From Asparagopsis taxiformis (taxonomy: Eukaryota; Rhodophyta; Florideophyceae; Bonnemaisoniales; Bonnemaisoniaceae): a DNA stretch of 31,788 bases. How positions within the stretch are numbered: position 1 is the stretch's first letter; each line of letters starts with the position of its first letter. Under the pieces are notes generated by a model. It was given only the letters and a program-made list of their open reading frames with translations, made no database searches and was not told the origin of the DNA. The DNA lies in assembly GCA_030407315.1 (NCBI GenBank), contig JALQPE010002762.1, positions 1 through 31,788 of the forward strand, given 5' to 3'. Positions 10,914-22,127 of the stretch are shown piece by piece. The position numbers were made by a program, and so were the translations under genes.

Positions 10914-11525
10914 ATGGATCCATCCGCGCCCGAGCGATCGAACGCGCCGACCGAACCGCCGCCAGTCGCGTCGCAAACGCACGCAGTCGACGCGCTGGTC
11001 GCTTCACATATCCCTGACCCTACCGCTTCTCCGTGGCCGCCGTTACCGACGCAAGCGCTCGCGAGCATCGACGACGACGCGCAAACGTCCGACGATGGCG
11101 CCGCAACGAAGCGCGAAGCCGAGTTCCGCGTTTCTGACGTGCACGCTACGCCGTCCGCAACGCTTCCGAGCTTGGTTCGACAAGTAGTGGACGACCCTAC
11201 GTTCCAATGCATGCTCCAGGCTGAAGTACGAGCTGCAGTGGACCGCGCCATCAAGGGCCAATCGCGTGGACTAACGGCTCAGATGAGGGCTCAAGTCCAC
11301 AACCTAATCGTCACTACGATGGACTCCCGCGAGGAGCAAAATATTGAACGCGCGAACGTCGCTGCGCGCGAAAACCGAACGCGAACCGCAGCGCGCGCGA
11401 CCCCTACGAACTACGCGCGCGACGCGGACCCCGAAGGATGGCTGGAACTGGCGCGCCAGGACCTGTCATTCGACGACCACCCGCGTTCGGATAGCGACAT
11501 TGGACCCGCACATCCCGGCTGGTAG
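10914..11525 (+). CDS. gag: Gag, N-terminal part (gypsy)
   Basis: This ATG is the first long frame after the leader and opens a 203-codon reading frame. The product is Pro/Ala/Asp-rich at the N-terminus and becomes more ordered towards LPSLVRQVVDDPTFQCML and RAQVHNLIVTTMDS. It ends in GPAHPGW and a TAG at 11523-11525. The rest of Gag continues in another frame (VEIQPLNELF) at exactly that point, so this is the front half of one protein. The change equals a -1 shift or the loss of one base near GGCTGGTAG. No canonical slippery heptamer is visible, which favours a mutation or sequencing error over programmed frameshifting. Confidence 0.75.
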   Translation: MDPSAPERSNAPTEPPPVASQTHAVDALVASHIPDPTASPWPPLPTQALASIDDDAQTSDDGAATKREAEFRVSDVHATPSATLPSLVRQVVDDPTFQCMLQAEVRAAVDRAIKGQSRGLTAQMRAQVHNLIVTTMDSREEQNIERANVAARENRTRTAARATPTNYARDADPEGWLELARQDLSFDDHPRSDSDIGPAHPGW

Positions 11526-12883
11526 AGATCCAGCCGTTGAACGAGCTGTTCACGCGCGCGCTTTCGTACCGCACGTATCGCTTGCGTAATACGGACCGCG
11601 CGTTTAACCGAGCAATTGCGAGCGAATTGGCTAACACTGCGAAAATGGTGCGCCATTCGATGCAAGGGGAGAATTTCACGGGCGCTGACGGAATCGCCGT
11701 GCTATCGTTCCTGAAGTATTTCAAGAGCGCATGCGACGACACCGGCGTATCCGAAGGCGCAGCGTTGCCGATTCTCAAGTATTTCCTCGCCGACGAGGCG
11801 CGCGACACGTTCCAAACGTACGTGGGACGAACGTTCCGAGGCTCGCGCGCGGGCGTCGATTCGATTACGTGCTACGCGGAAGCCGTTCAGTGGCTCCTGC
11901 TGACCTATGCGCGCGAAGGCGACGTCGCGCAAGCGTATCGCGATGTGGCGCAACAAACGCAAGACCCGAAGGAAACCGAAACGCAATTCGCTACGAGACT
12001 ACGACGCCGCGCGCTGCGCTGCGGCGATGCGTTTAGCGAGCGAACGCTTGTTTCTATTTTCGTCGATGGTCTACGACCCTATGCGCAACACCTCGTACGG
12101 GACGCGCTGTCTCGCGACCCGCGTCGATACACCTTTCGAGAGCTAGTCGCTATGGCGCAGAGCCACGGGGACACGCACCGAGCGATGACGCCGACGACGA
12201 GCGCGCGACCGCTACTGCGACGAACGCCTGCGCTCTACGTGGAAGAGGAGGAGACACCAACGATGCAAGCGCTGACCGTGGGGCATACCCCGCCATCAGG
12301 CTTCTCATCGCCAAACGTCTCAACCTCCGCCGCGACGCCGCACGCTCCGCGCGAACGGAAGTTCTCGACCCCGAGCCCCATGCGAAGTCCAACCTCGCTT
12401 GGAACCCCTTCGTCGAATTATCGCACGCCACGCTCTCGCGACGCATCGCCCGCCGACCGCCCGCGACGCTTTGCGCATAACGACGATCGAGAACGCGGAC
12501 GCGCGGGACCGTACACGGCGCACATACCGCGCGCAACTTACCCACCGCCTATCGTGAGACAGACGGCACCGGCCGACACGTCTCGCACAGCGGCGTTCCG
12601 CTGTCTGATATGCCGGAAGTTTGGACACCCCATGGTAAGCTGCCCGCTGCTCTCATCCGAGCAACAGGCCGCAATTCGCGAGATGCATAGTCACGCGCGC
12701 CTAACGCCCGAAGAACTGAACCTGCAGCGTAACGTTCAGGTTTTCGAAGTTTCCGCGGACGATGACGCACGCGAGCGCGAAAGCGAACGCACGCGCGAAG
12801 ACGACGCGCACGACGGCGAGCAGCTCACGCCCCACTCGGTTCGCTTCGCAGAAGACCCGGGAAACGCCTACGAGGAGTCGTAG
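11522..12883 (+). CDS. gag: Gag, capsid and nucleocapsid part (gypsy)
   Basis: This frame has no ATG at its front: the earliest start-like codon is TTG at 11537, which supports its being the continuation of the upstream gag frame. The first half is helical and capsid-like (ILKYFLADEARDTF, YREVAQQTQDP-type region, ETQFATRLRRRALRCG, FVDGLRPYAQHLVRD), typical of Ty3/gypsy Gag. A Ser/Pro/Thr/Arg-rich linker follows. One zinc knuckle, CLICRKFGHPMVSC (CX2CX4HX4C, about 12601-12642), marks the nucleocapsid that binds element RNA. The frame ends at TAG 12881-12883, 44 bases before the pol ATG. Confidence 0.85.
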   Translation, partial: VEIQPLNELFTRALSYRTYRLRNTDRAFNRAIASELANTAKMVRHSMQGENFTGADGIAVLSFLKYFKSACDDTGVSEGAALPILKYFLADEARDTFQTYVGRTFRGSRAGVDSITCYAEAVQWLLLTYAREGDVAQAYRDVAQQTQDPKETETQFATRLRRRALRCGDAFSERTLVSIFVDGLRPYAQHLVRDALSRDPRRYTFRELVAMAQSHGDTHRAMTPTTSARPLLRRTPALYVEEEETPTMQALTVGHTPPSGFSSPNVSTSAATPHAPRERKFSTPSPMRSPTSLGTPSSNYRTPRSRDASPADRPRRFAHNDDRERGRAGPYTAHIPRATYPPPIVRQTAPADTSRTAAFRCLICRKFGHPMVSCPLLSSEQQAAIREMHSHARLTPEELNLQRNVQVFEVSADDDARERESERTREDDAHDGEQLTPHSVRFAEDPGNAYEES

Positions 12884-12927
12884 CGGGTGGGCCGACTCCT
12901 CTCCCCTCAACGGATACGCGACGCGCG

Positions 12928-15900
12928 ATGACGCAACCGCCGCGCGAAAAACCGCCTCCGTTACCACCCGAAACAGTGGTCCTGTTTCAGACCCCTACCG
13001 CGAACTACAAGCTCGAGATTCGCGTCGGATATAATCTACGCACGGCCACCGCGGTGACCGCTGTGCTTGATACCGGCGCGGGCCCGAGCCTCATTCGCGA
13101 GAACGTACTAGGCGCTGATTGGAAGCGCCTCGCTACGCCGCCGACGCTGCGCTGCGCGATTATCGACGCGAATGGACGACGCCTCGCGCCGAACGCGTCA
13201 TTGCGACTTAGCGTTCTTCTAGGTGCCCGCGCGCACCTTCAAACTTTCCTGGTGATGCCGCGCTTATCCGTCCCTTGCATTCTGGGAGCGGACTTCATCG
13301 ACCGCGTGGTTCGGATGATCTATACTGGGCCGCAGCGCGCGTTGCGAACCCGCTATGGGGACCACGTTCCGATGCTCCCACGCACGCCGACGAAACCGCG
13401 CCGCGCACCGACCCCCAAGACTACCCGACCAACAGATTTCGCACCAATCCGCGTTGCGCGCCGCACGTCGATTCCGCCGCACGCGACGCAAGCTATCGAA
13501 GTCACCACGGGCGCTGACGGACGCTGCATCATGATACCCACGACCGACCTCTATGGGCAGAAGTTGCTTCGTCTAGCCAACGGTGAAACGCAAGTTAAAA
13601 GGAACGTGCCCTTCAGTGTGCAAGTGCACAACGCCGGCACCCGCCTCCAGGTATTGCCCAAAGGCATGAAGGTGGGCGCCGCAGTGCCCAACCCCGTAGG
13701 TTGCCTACAAGTTGCACAAGAAGCGCCGACTCCGCAAGACCGACCGCCCGACGATGCGACGCCATGCAACGCGACGAACCCGCCGGACCTGCGCGAAGCC
13801 GACGGAATTGCGAGCGCGACGCCGCATTGGGAAGACCTCTTACGCGCGACACTACGCGATGAGCGAGTAGACGACGACCTACACGCGCGAATTATCGAGA
13901 TGCTGCGGAAGCACGAGCACATGTGGAATGGCACGCTCGGAGCCATCCACGCGACAGAGCACCGCATCGAATTAGTTCCGGGGTCGACCCCCGTCAACCA
14001 ACCGCCGTACCGCGCCGGACACGCGTCGCGCGAAATTATCCGTACGCAAGTGGATAAGATGCTCCGCGCTGGAGTGATCGAACCTGCTACATCGGAATGG
14101 GCAAGCCCGGTCGTAGTCGTACCCAAGAAGGACGGGACTTCCCGCTTCTGCATCGACTATCGCCGCTTAAACGCCGCTACCGTGAAGGACGCGTATCCGA
14201 TCCCGCGCATGGACGATTGCGTCGACTCGCTCGGTAACGCGACGGTTTTCACTACACCGGACTGCAACTCGGGATACTGGCAAATCCCGGTAGCGCACGC
14301 CGACCGCGATAAGACTACGTTTACGTCGCATGTTGGTACGTATCGCTTCCGCCGTATTCCCTTCGGACTATCGAATGCGCCCGCGACGTTTCAGCGCGCG
14401 CTCGATATCTTGCTCGCGAACGTGAAATGGCAACACTGCCTAGTCTACCTGGATGACGTAATCATCTTCTCCGCCGACGTAAACGCGCACGTGCATCACG
14501 TCGATGAGATACTGGGAATCCTCGGACGCGCTGGCGTTTCGCTTAAATTCGCGAAGACTGAGTTCTTCAAGCGCTCGGTAGACTACCTGGGACATACTAT
14601 TTCGCCGGGGAAGCTATCCGTACCGACGACGAAATGCGACGCGCTGCGCGATGCGACGTATCCGACGACGAAAACGCAACTGCGCAGCTTCCTGGGGACG
14701 TGCAACGTATACCGCCGATTCGTTGAAAAATTCGCGTTCGTAGCAGCGCCGCTTACGCAGCTGCTGAAGAAGGACCAAGGAGATAACCTACCCGCGCCGA
14801 CGCCGGAGCAAACGCGCGCATTCGAATCATTGCGACAAGCGATGCTATCTCCGCCTATCCTCCGCCTGCCGCGCGAAGGGCACCCGTATGTGCTCGACAC
14901 CGACGCGTCGCAAGGACAAATCGGGTGCGCGTTACTACAGTTAGACGCCGACGACGACGTATTACATCCAGTCGGATACTGGTCGCGCACGCTTAACGAC
15001 GCGGAGCGCAATTACTCGACGACGGAACGCGAATGCCTCGCAGTGGTATGGGCTGTGTTACTATTACGCGCATATCTAGAAGGACGGAAGTTCACGGTTC
15101 GCACGGACCATAATTCGCTGCGCTGGATTCTAAATATGACCTCCGCGGAAGGACGACTCGCGCGCTGGCGATTGCGACTCGCCGAGTTCGAGTTCGACGT
15201 CGAATATAAAAAGGGTAAACGCTATGTTATCGCCGACGCGCTCTCGCGAATGGCCACGCGAAGCGGCGACGAAACGGAAATACCGGACGAGATACCCTGC
15301 TTCGGCGCCGCGAACATCGTCGAACCGCACGCGGACGCTTACGTTCGAGCCGACGCCGCGCTACTATGCGACTACGCCGAATATTATCCTAGCCTGGATT
15401 GTCTGCTGACATCTCGAGCATGTATCGAACCACCCGTATCCGCTGACGAGTGGATACGCGAGCAGGCTACGGACGAGTTCTGCCAAAACGCGAAACGCGA
15501 CGTCGAAACCGAGCCGCAGTCGCGCTTTCACCTGTCCCCCGACGGGATACATATGATGACCGCGCCGCTCGACGGCGCCACGCAGATAGTCGTGCCCGAA
15601 GCGATTAAGGGGCGCATTCTGCGAGCTAACCATTACGCGGTAACCGCAGGACATCCGGGCGCGCGACGCATGTATGACGCAATTCGACGCGCATACTACT
15701 GGCCGATGATGAGCGTAGACGTCTACACTACCGTGAGACAGTGCGACGCGTGCGCACGTAATCGCGTTACGCAATATCGCCACACGAACGCCCTGAAGCT
15801 CTTTCCAGCAACGCGCCCGCTCGAAGACGTCGCTATCGATATCCTCGGTCCGCTGCCCGAGACTCCGCGCCAACGCCGCTTCGTACTCGTAATCGCAGAC

Positions 15901-16645
15901 CGCTATAGCAAACTCTGCCGACTCATCGCGCTTGGACGCGTATCTGCGCTCGCCGTCGCGAAGGCCTTTTGCAGAGACTGGGTCTTTGTATACGGACCGC
16001 CGCGCACGCTGCTTTCTGACAACGGACCGCAGTTTCGCTCGAAGTTATTTCAGGAAACGTGCGCGCTCATGGGGACGCGAAACATATTTACGACGACATA
16101 CCATCCGCAATCGAATGGACAAGTCGAGCGCATGAACCGCACTATCGTAGCGACGCTGCGCCATTACGTCGACGAGGAGCGGAAGAATTGGGACGAGCAT
16201 TTGGACGCGCTAGCATACGCTTACAACCGCGCGATACACCGCTCGACGAATACGTCGCCGTTCGAACTTACGCTCACGCGCTATCCCGTATCGCTGGGAA
16301 CGGAGCAAGTGGACACGATTCGCAGCACGCCATTCCTTCGCATGGAATTTCTCGCACGATTATCGGAAGCGTACGCACGCTCGGCGAACGCGTTGAAGAA
16401 AGCGCAAGCGAGATACAAGCGCGACTTTGACCGCGGCGTGCGCACGGTGAATAAGGATATCAAGGTTGGCGATCAAGTGTACCTGGACACTCGCGCGGGA
16501 GCGACGACACGAACGCAACGCAGCGACGCAGCGCACACGTCGAAGTTAGACTATCCTGTGTCGGGTCCTTTCCCGGTTATAGGCTGCCGCGGCCACACGT
16601 ACGAAATCATAATCGACGGTGTCCCCGAACTCGTCAGCTCCGACC
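12928..16645 (+). CDS. pol: Pol polyprotein, main part: protease, RT, RNase H, integrase (gypsy)
   Basis: About 1,239 codons are open before copia interrupts the gene. In order: aspartic protease (VLDTGAGPSLI, D about residue 48); reverse transcriptase with VYLDDVIIFS (YLDD, residues 507-510) and FCIDYRRLN; RNase H with VLDTDASQGQ (D about 657) and RTDHNSLRWI; integrase with an HHCC finger (NHYAVTAGHPG...CDACARNR), catalytic D,D,E in AIDILGPL, LLSDNGPQF and HPQSNGQVERMN (about residues 970, 1031 and 1070), and a GPY/F-like module (GPFPVIGCRGHTY). Domain order PR-RT-RH-IN defines Ty3/gypsy. The pol frame is also open upstream of its ATG across the gag stop, so a -1 shift from gag is possible as well as separate initiation. 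Copia starts at 16646 and supplies a TGA after two codons. Confidence 0.95.
16641..16645. other. Copia target site duplication, left copy (CGACC)
   Basis: CGACC precedes the left LTR (TGTGAAGG...) and recurs at 22554-22558 right after the other LTR (...CATCAACA). Confidence 0.95.
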
Positions 16646-17057
16646 TGTGAAGGTTGAGACAGTTGGAGAGGTTGAGAAGAGAAGGAAAGATGTCGCTTGA
16701 CTTGGTTTACTATCGGATCGCCTCGCAACACCACTACTTATACTACTGGAATTTACAATTTCCGATTTTCAGAGTTCCAACCTGCAGCGCGCCGCATACA
16801 CGACGGCGTAACCCTAGATGGCCCGAATCCGGATCGGTATCCACGTGTCAATCCCGATTCGACCAAAATGGTAAAATCACCAGCTCATTGCCCTGAACAA
16901 AGTCTACGGGGTTAGATTTCACATAGTCCACTAGATCCTTCGCTACAGGCACAACAATGCAAGTAATCAATAATCCATATTGTATCAAATTCCAATAGTA
17001 CTCACACGTGGAATCCAGCTGGAAACCATAAGCCATTCTGAGGTGCCCACATCAACA
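16646..17057 (-). repeat. Copia 3' LTR (left end on the plus strand)
   Basis: 412 bp, TGTGAAGG...CATCAACA on the plus strand, matching 22142-22553 without a difference seen by eye. The gag-pol stop codon lies just inside it (17052-17054). A TATAAG hexamer on the minus strand lies at 16737-16742. Confidence 0.96.
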
Positions 17058-20000
17058 CTCCTCCGCAGCTGTACTTCCAAGTCCAATTCGACCGCATACG
17101 TTCCTCAGAGCAATACGTCCAAGCGGCTTCGTCAGCATATCAGCATCATTGTCTCCAGAGGCAATGTATTCGACTTCCAGAACGCGCTGCTGCACCAAGT
17201 CACGAATGTAGTGAATGCGAACATCAATGTGCTTGGCACGTCCAGAGGCGCAGCGTTCACCTGTTGCCCAAGCAATTGCAGACTGATTGTCAGACTTTAG
17301 TACAATTGGGCTCGTCGAATCCACCACTCCAGCTTCACACAGCACCCTTTTTAGCCAAACAAGTTCCGTTGCAGCCAGAGGCATTGCATGGTACTCAGCC
17401 TCACATGTGGACAAGGACACAGCATTCTGCTTCTTAGCACCCCAGATGACCATAGCTCCTCCGATTTTCACAAGGTACCCAGACATTGATTTGCGGTCCA
17501 TGGTGTCTCCGGCATAGTCAGAGTCAACGTGAGCTATCATTGCGAGACCCGAAGCCGAGTAACATATCACAAGGTCAGTTGTTCCGTTGAGGTACCGAAG
17601 AACACGTTTAACGCCACGATGGCAATATGCAGTGGGGGCCTTTTGGAAACGAGCTAGGATGAGGACGGGTGCAAGAATGTCCGGTCGAGTGCGGAGAGCA
17701 AGGTAGAGCAGGGATCCAATCATCTGCTGGTAGAGCTCAGCCGAGACAGCACTTTTATCCTCCTCCGAAGCCAAACCAGTGAAGAACGATTCAACCATTG
17801 GAGTGATTGCCGGTCTAGACCCGCACATTCCGAATCGGCGAAGGACGCTTCGGGTGTACAAGGGCTGAGACAGACGCAACAACTGAGATTGGCCATCCGT
17901 TCCACGTTTCCACTCAAGCTGAACTCCAAGGAAGAAGTCGGCGTTGTCACTCACTCGAACTTCGTACAACTCCTTGAGGCAGTTCACCACTGTGCCCAAC
18001 TCACGTTCTGAAGTGCTCATCACAATCAAGTCATCCACGTATACCAGGACAAAGCATTTTCCGGGTGATAATGCCCTGACAAACACGCATGGGGCACTGG
18101 GAAGTTCTGTGAATCCGAGCGTCTCCAAGTCACTGTACAGACGTTTGTGCCACGCAAGGTGAGCTTGCTTCAGACCGTAAAGTGCTTTGAGCAGACGATA
18201 GCTCTCACACCGCACACCGGGTACTCCGCGAGGAGACATTACCCACACATCCTCGTCCAGGTCTCCATTGAGGAAAGCTGTTTTCACATCCAGCTGTGCC
18301 ACATAGAGTTGCAGCATGATAGCAATGTAGAGGAATGTGCGAACGAGGCTGAAGGACACCACAGGGGCATACGTTTCCATGTAGTCTGTGCCATAGGTCT
18401 GGAAGTTACCACCAGCAACGATGCGTGCTTTGAACCGATCCACTGTACCATCCGAGTTGCGTTTCACCTTGAGAACAATATGAGTAGGTAGCGGCTGTGC
18501 ACCCGGTGAGTCGTCTCGAGTCCATGTGCACTTGGATTTCAATGACTTGAACTCGTCATCAATGGCCTGCTTCCACAAGTCACACTCGGAAGGAGTGGCG
18601 TTCATTGCCTCTCGAAGGGTTGGTTCATCGCTAGTAGTGACCTCGATTGCAACATCACGTTGAGCAGAGGTTAGCATGAACCACGCCTGAGGGCGTTTAC
18701 GCTCTCGGACCGGGTAACGCCTTTGTGAACCATCTCCATCACCCAGAGTATCGTTGTTTTGCGTAAGTTCGGTAGCACCATCACCACGTGCATCATCATC
18801 ATTGGAAGCTGCGTCATCCCACTCATCTTCATCGCTGGTGAATGAATCTTTGCCAATAGATTTGTGCGAGCTGGAGTCCTGATCTGTGACGGGAGGGTTC
18901 CTAGTGTCCTGGGTACCATCGTCAAATGATATGCCAACATCCGAAACAGTGTCACTGGATACATCCGAGTCTGAATCGGCTTCGTCAGACATGCAGTGCT
19001 CAAGGTCAGGTGCTCCAGGGAAGCGATTCTCGTCAAAGGTGACATGGCGAGACTCAATAATGTTTGCAGACGAGTCCTGAATCACCAACACTCTGTAGAT
19101 CCCGTGTGGCAGACACTCCAGAAGGACACCTTCCACCGCTCGAGGCTCAAACTTCGATCCTCGCGGAAGACGTAGCACGTATGCCGAGCATCCAAACACT
19201 CTGATATCCTTCAGTGATGGTTTTGTACCATGAACAACCTCGAATGCAGTCGACTTAATGGCAGAGTGTGGGATGCGGTTGCGGACGTACACAACGTGTT
19301 TCAGAGCAAACGGCCACAATGAACTCGGAAGATTAGCCTGGATGAGCAGAGACCTGGACGCCTCAATAACGGTGCGATTGACACGCTCGGCAATTCCATT
19401 GTGCTCAGGAGTGTATGGTGGAGAGAATGTCTTTTCCACTCCCTCCCCCCGGAAGGCATCTTGCAAACTCACATACTCCTTTGCACAATCCGAATGCACA
19501 CGACCCACGTTGAAACCTGCATTTCCCAGTTGGTTGCAAACTCCCGTGTACACATCGGCTATATCGCTTTTGCACTGCATCATTCCGAAGAACAGAAACC
19601 GTGAATGATCATCCAGAAACGAGGCTGCATAGCGGTGACCATCGGGGAACGATAGCGGAAGAGGACCAATGATGTCCGAGTGGAGGATGTCCCCGACGCT
19701 GGAGCTGGTAGCAAAGTGGCTGGTGAACGGAAGTTTGTGTGCTTTGCCAAGACGGCACGCCCGACATACATCGCTGGAAGGCTGCAATTGTGGAACATCA
19801 GTCGTGTGTTTGTGCACATCAGACAGGTCTCGGAAGTTGACATGTGCGAGTCTCCTGTGCCATAACTCCGTTTCGGAAGCAGTAGACAAGACAAGGGCAG
19901 TTCCAGAAATGGGTGCAGCCTCCTCCGGTTGTGGTAAAACGTACAACCCGGACTGTCTGTCACGGTGACCACTCCCGATTTCCATTCCATCCGATGCTCG

Positions 20001-21257
20001 AGAGAGATGCACATGACCAGAGTCGAAAGATGAATTGACTCCTTTGTCACACATTTGACCAACTGACACAAGATTGTATCCGAGACCCGGCACCAATAGT
20101 ACATCAGAGAGACGCAAGTTGACATGCTCGAACGGTATCAGAACATCTCCAGACTGTGTAGCAGTGACAGAGGAGTTGTCCGCGAGCTTGATTGTGCGAG
20201 GCTCACATGATGTGATGGAGCCAGGGACGAATACAGACAATGAGTGGCACACATGGGTGGTTGCTCCGGAGTCTGCATAGCACCGATTGTCGCATGGCGG
20301 CTTCACTGTTGTTCGTTCCACACTGACTGCAGCAATTTCAACCTTCCCGGATTTGTTCACCTTCTTCTCAACACTGACAAGAGAGGTGTCATGTTTTGTG
20401 TCTGATGAAGATGCAATGATTTTCTTCATGATATCAGGAGAAAGATGGTTGTTTGGATTGTGGGGGTTGATGTAGCAGCGGTCTTGTGTGTGTCCAGGAC
20501 GCTCACAGAAGTCGCAGCGAACGGCATTGCGCTTTGATGAGGATGATTTGGAGACGTTGAGAGCAGCAGCAAATGCTTTGGCGGCACCCCGGAGATCGGA
20601 TGGAACGTCAGAGTCGGAGTCGGAGAGATGAGAAAGATGAGCTTGCTGGTTTGATTTAGCAATGCCAGCTCTCTTCTTTCGGCGGCGACGTTTGGACTCG
20701 GCCATATTGAGATTTTTTGCGTTGTACTCATCGATGAGGGTGGTAGCAACATAGTCCCAGGTGAGCTCTTCGACGTCCTTAGTGCGCAATGCGGCAGCAG
20801 TGACTTCCAATTCACTCGAAGGATCGATAGACGCAAGCAGCATCGGTGCCTTGTGAGCCTCCGGAATGCCAGCGCCCTTACCCATGCGTTCCAGTTGAGC
20901 AAACAGAGATGTGTACTGGTCAACATACGCAGCCATGTCTTGGCCAGAATACCTCATACGAAACAGCTGTGTTTGCACTGCGATGCGAGAGACAGTGCGA
21001 CTGGAAGCATACCGGGCATCCAAAAGCTGAAGCATGCGAGCTGGATCATCGTCGGCATCAATGACAACGCGAAGAGGAGAGTCGCCGAGGGCGGTAATGA
21101 TGATTCCAGAGGCCTTTTCGCGCTTCGAGAGACGTTTGGAAGCGTCGATGATGGAGTCGGCAGTGGAAGCGGAGCTTGCAGAAGAGGCAGCATTGGGGTC
21201 AACAACAGACCAGACACCCTTGACACGACATGCAGCACGGAGGCGAAGACGCCACAA
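17052..21257 (-). CDS. gag-pol: Copia Gag-Pol polyprotein (main frame)
   Basis: A single frame of 1,401 codons with the Ty1/copia domain order. Gag has LWRLRLRAACRVKGVW and a zinc knuckle CDFCERPGHTQDRC (about residues 246-260). Protease has YADSGATTH (about 329). Integrase has LWHRRLAHVNF (about 465), HSDIIGPL (about 525), HSDCAKEY and PEHNGIAERVN (about 618). Reverse transcriptase has LDVKTAFLNGDLDEDV and YVDDLIVMS (about 1072). RNase H has HVDSDYAGD, CEAEYHA and LKSDNQSAIA (about 1322). Integrase preceding RT identifies Ty1/copia. The integrase motif around the second Asp is SDCAKEY where SDNGxEY is common, but the Asp is kept. There is no internal stop. The frame opens at a TTG and lacks its own ATG, because the true N-terminus lies in another frame (next entry). 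Confidence 0.95.
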   Translation of the reverse strand: MWRLRLRAACRVKGVWSVVDPNAASSASSASTADSIIDASKRLSKREKASGIIITALGDSPLRVVIDADDDPARMLQLLDARYASSRTVSRIAVQTQLFRMRYSGQDMAAYVDQYTSLFAQLERMGKGAGIPEAHKAPMLLASIDPSSELEVTAAALRTKDVEELTWDYVATTLIDEYNAKNLNMAESKRRRRKKRAGIAKSNQQAHLSHLSDSDSDVPSDLRGAAKAFAAALNVSKSSSSKRNAVRCDFCERPGHTQDRCYINPHNPNNHLSPDIMKKIIASSSDTKHDTSLVSVEKKVNKSGKVEIAAVSVERTTVKPPCDNRCYADSGATTHVCHSLSVFVPGSITSCEPRTIKLADNSSVTATQSGDVLIPFEHVNLRLSDVLLVPGLGYNLVSVGQMCDKGVNSSFDSGHVHLSRASDGMEIGSGHRDRQSGLYVLPQPEEAAPISGTALVLSTASETELWHRRLAHVNFRDLSDVHKHTTDVPQLQPSSDVCRACRLGKAHKLPFTSHFATSSSVGDILHSDIIGPLPLSFPDGHRYAASFLDDHSRFLFFGMMQCKSDIADVYTGVCNQLGNAGFNVGRVHSDCAKEYVSLQDAFRGEGVEKTFSPPYTPEHNGIAERVNRTVIEASRSLLIQANLPSSLWPFALKHVVYVRNRIPHSAIKSTAFEVVHGTKPSLKDIRVFGCSAYVLRLPRGSKFEPRAVEGVLLECLPHGIYRVLVIQDSSANIIESRHVTFDENRFPGAPDLEHCMSDEADSDSDVSSDTVSDVGISFDDGTQDTRNPPVTDQDSSSHKSIGKDSFTSDEDEWDDAASNDDDARGDGATELTQNNDTLGDGDGSQRRYPVRERKRPQAWFMLTSAQRDVAIEVTTSDEPTLREAMNATPSECDLWKQAIDDEFKSLKSKCTWTRDDSPGAQPLPTHIVLKVKRNSDGTVDRFKARIVAGGNFQTYGTDYMETYAPVVSFSLVRTFLYIAIMLQLYVAQLDVKTAFLNGDLDEDVWVMSPRGVPGVRCESYRLLKALYGLKQAHLAWHKRLYSDLETLGFTELPSAPCVFVRALSPGKCFVLVYVDDLIVMSTSERELGTVVNCLKELYEVRVSDNADFFLGVQLEWKRGTDGQSQLLRLSQPLYTRSVLRRFGMCGSRPAITPMVESFFTGLASEEDKSAVSAELYQQMIGSLLYLALRTRPDILAPVLILARFQKAPTAYCHRGVKRVLRYLNGTTDLVICYSASGLAMIAHVDSDYAGDTMDRKSMSGYLVKIGGAMVIWGAKKQNAVSLSTCEAEYHAMPLAATELVWLKRVLCEAGVVDSTSPIVLKSDNQSAIAWATGERCASGRAKHIDVRIHYIRDLVQQRVLEVEYIASGDNDADMLTKPLGRIALRNVCGRIGLGSTAAEEC
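17058..17066 (-). other. Copia polypurine tract
   Basis: On the minus strand GCGGAGGAG directly abuts the 3' LTR (TGTTGATG). It is the expected plus-strand DNA primer and also codes for the last residues of the polyprotein. Confidence 0.7.
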
Positions 21258-21340
21258 GCCATAGTCCTCATCACGACACCGTGAAAGCGGGGAAGTTTGA
21301 TGGAGCCAGAGGTTCCAACGTCATTGTCGGTGTCGGACAT
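21258..21340 (-). CDS. Copia Gag N-terminus, out of frame with the rest
   Basis: The ATG at 21340 begins MSDTDNDVGTSGSIKLPRFHG, the usual opening of a copia Gag leading to the LPxFxG motif. The protein should continue into RDEDYGLWRLR, which is in the next frame. One base appears to be missing (or two gained) around CACGGTGTCGTGATG near 21270-21280. Everything else in the element looks fresh, so this break is either a very recent mutation or a base-calling error. Translation from this ATG as written ends shortly after in the wrong frame. Confidence 0.75.
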
Positions 21341-22127
21341 TGTGCCAAAGTAGAGGAGCAGGGTGCAGATGAAACGAAAAGCACGTGAGCGGAGGCAAAC
21401 AATTCGATTGTAAAAGCAGTGAATCGACTCGAACGGAGATAGTCTCGACGTTCAAAATTTTGGGATGGTGATGTGGTGGTGGAGATGTCTCGACACCAAT
21501 AGAAGCAGAGAGTTGGGTTGGTTCTGGTATCGGGGAAATAAGGACACCCCCTCAGAGTCGGACTCTGTGACCCCGGGAACGCACTCTCCCGGCGAGATGC
21601 GACTACAGCTGCCTCACTTGGTCGTGCGCACACAGACACAAGCGCATATAATCCTTACGAGTCGTCCCAAGGAGGTTACTCACTGAGCATAAGCTTTCAC
21701 CAGTAAATCCAAGCTAGACTCTTGCAGGAAGGGTGCGCGGCACGTGAACTCTACGAGAACACGGAAGGGTCAGGAACACTCGGACACTCACTCAGTCTGC
21801 TCTGGGATACTGGGACAGTCAATCACAAGGTCAACAAAGTCACTGGCGGACCGGTGAAGAACCGAAGTTACTTGCACCGGAGACGACAAACACACACGGG
21901 CGGGCCACACGAAGACTGGCGGAACTGAATTCGTGCGGAGATGAACCGAGGTAGTGACACAGAGACAAGATCAACACGATCGATAGGGACAATCACGGAC
22001 AACAGAGACAGACTGAGACAAAACTGAGACAAACAGAGACCGGACACTGAGACAGAGCAACACGAGCAACAAAAACTGAGAACTGAGACCGAAGCAGGAA
22101 GCGATTGAATCTGCTATAGTTGATCCT
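21341..22127 (-). other. Copia leader with GAGACA-type repeats
   Basis: Non-coding leader between primer site and gag ATG. The part at about 21950-22090 is full of short GAGACA/ACTGAGACA units (TGTCTC on the coding strand). No gene is seen here. Confidence 0.6.

Noticed and set aside
16654..17036. Small ORFs of 60-80 codons within the copia LTRs, present twice
   Set aside because: They repeat only because the LTRs are identical; no start context or domain, and LTRs are not expected to code.
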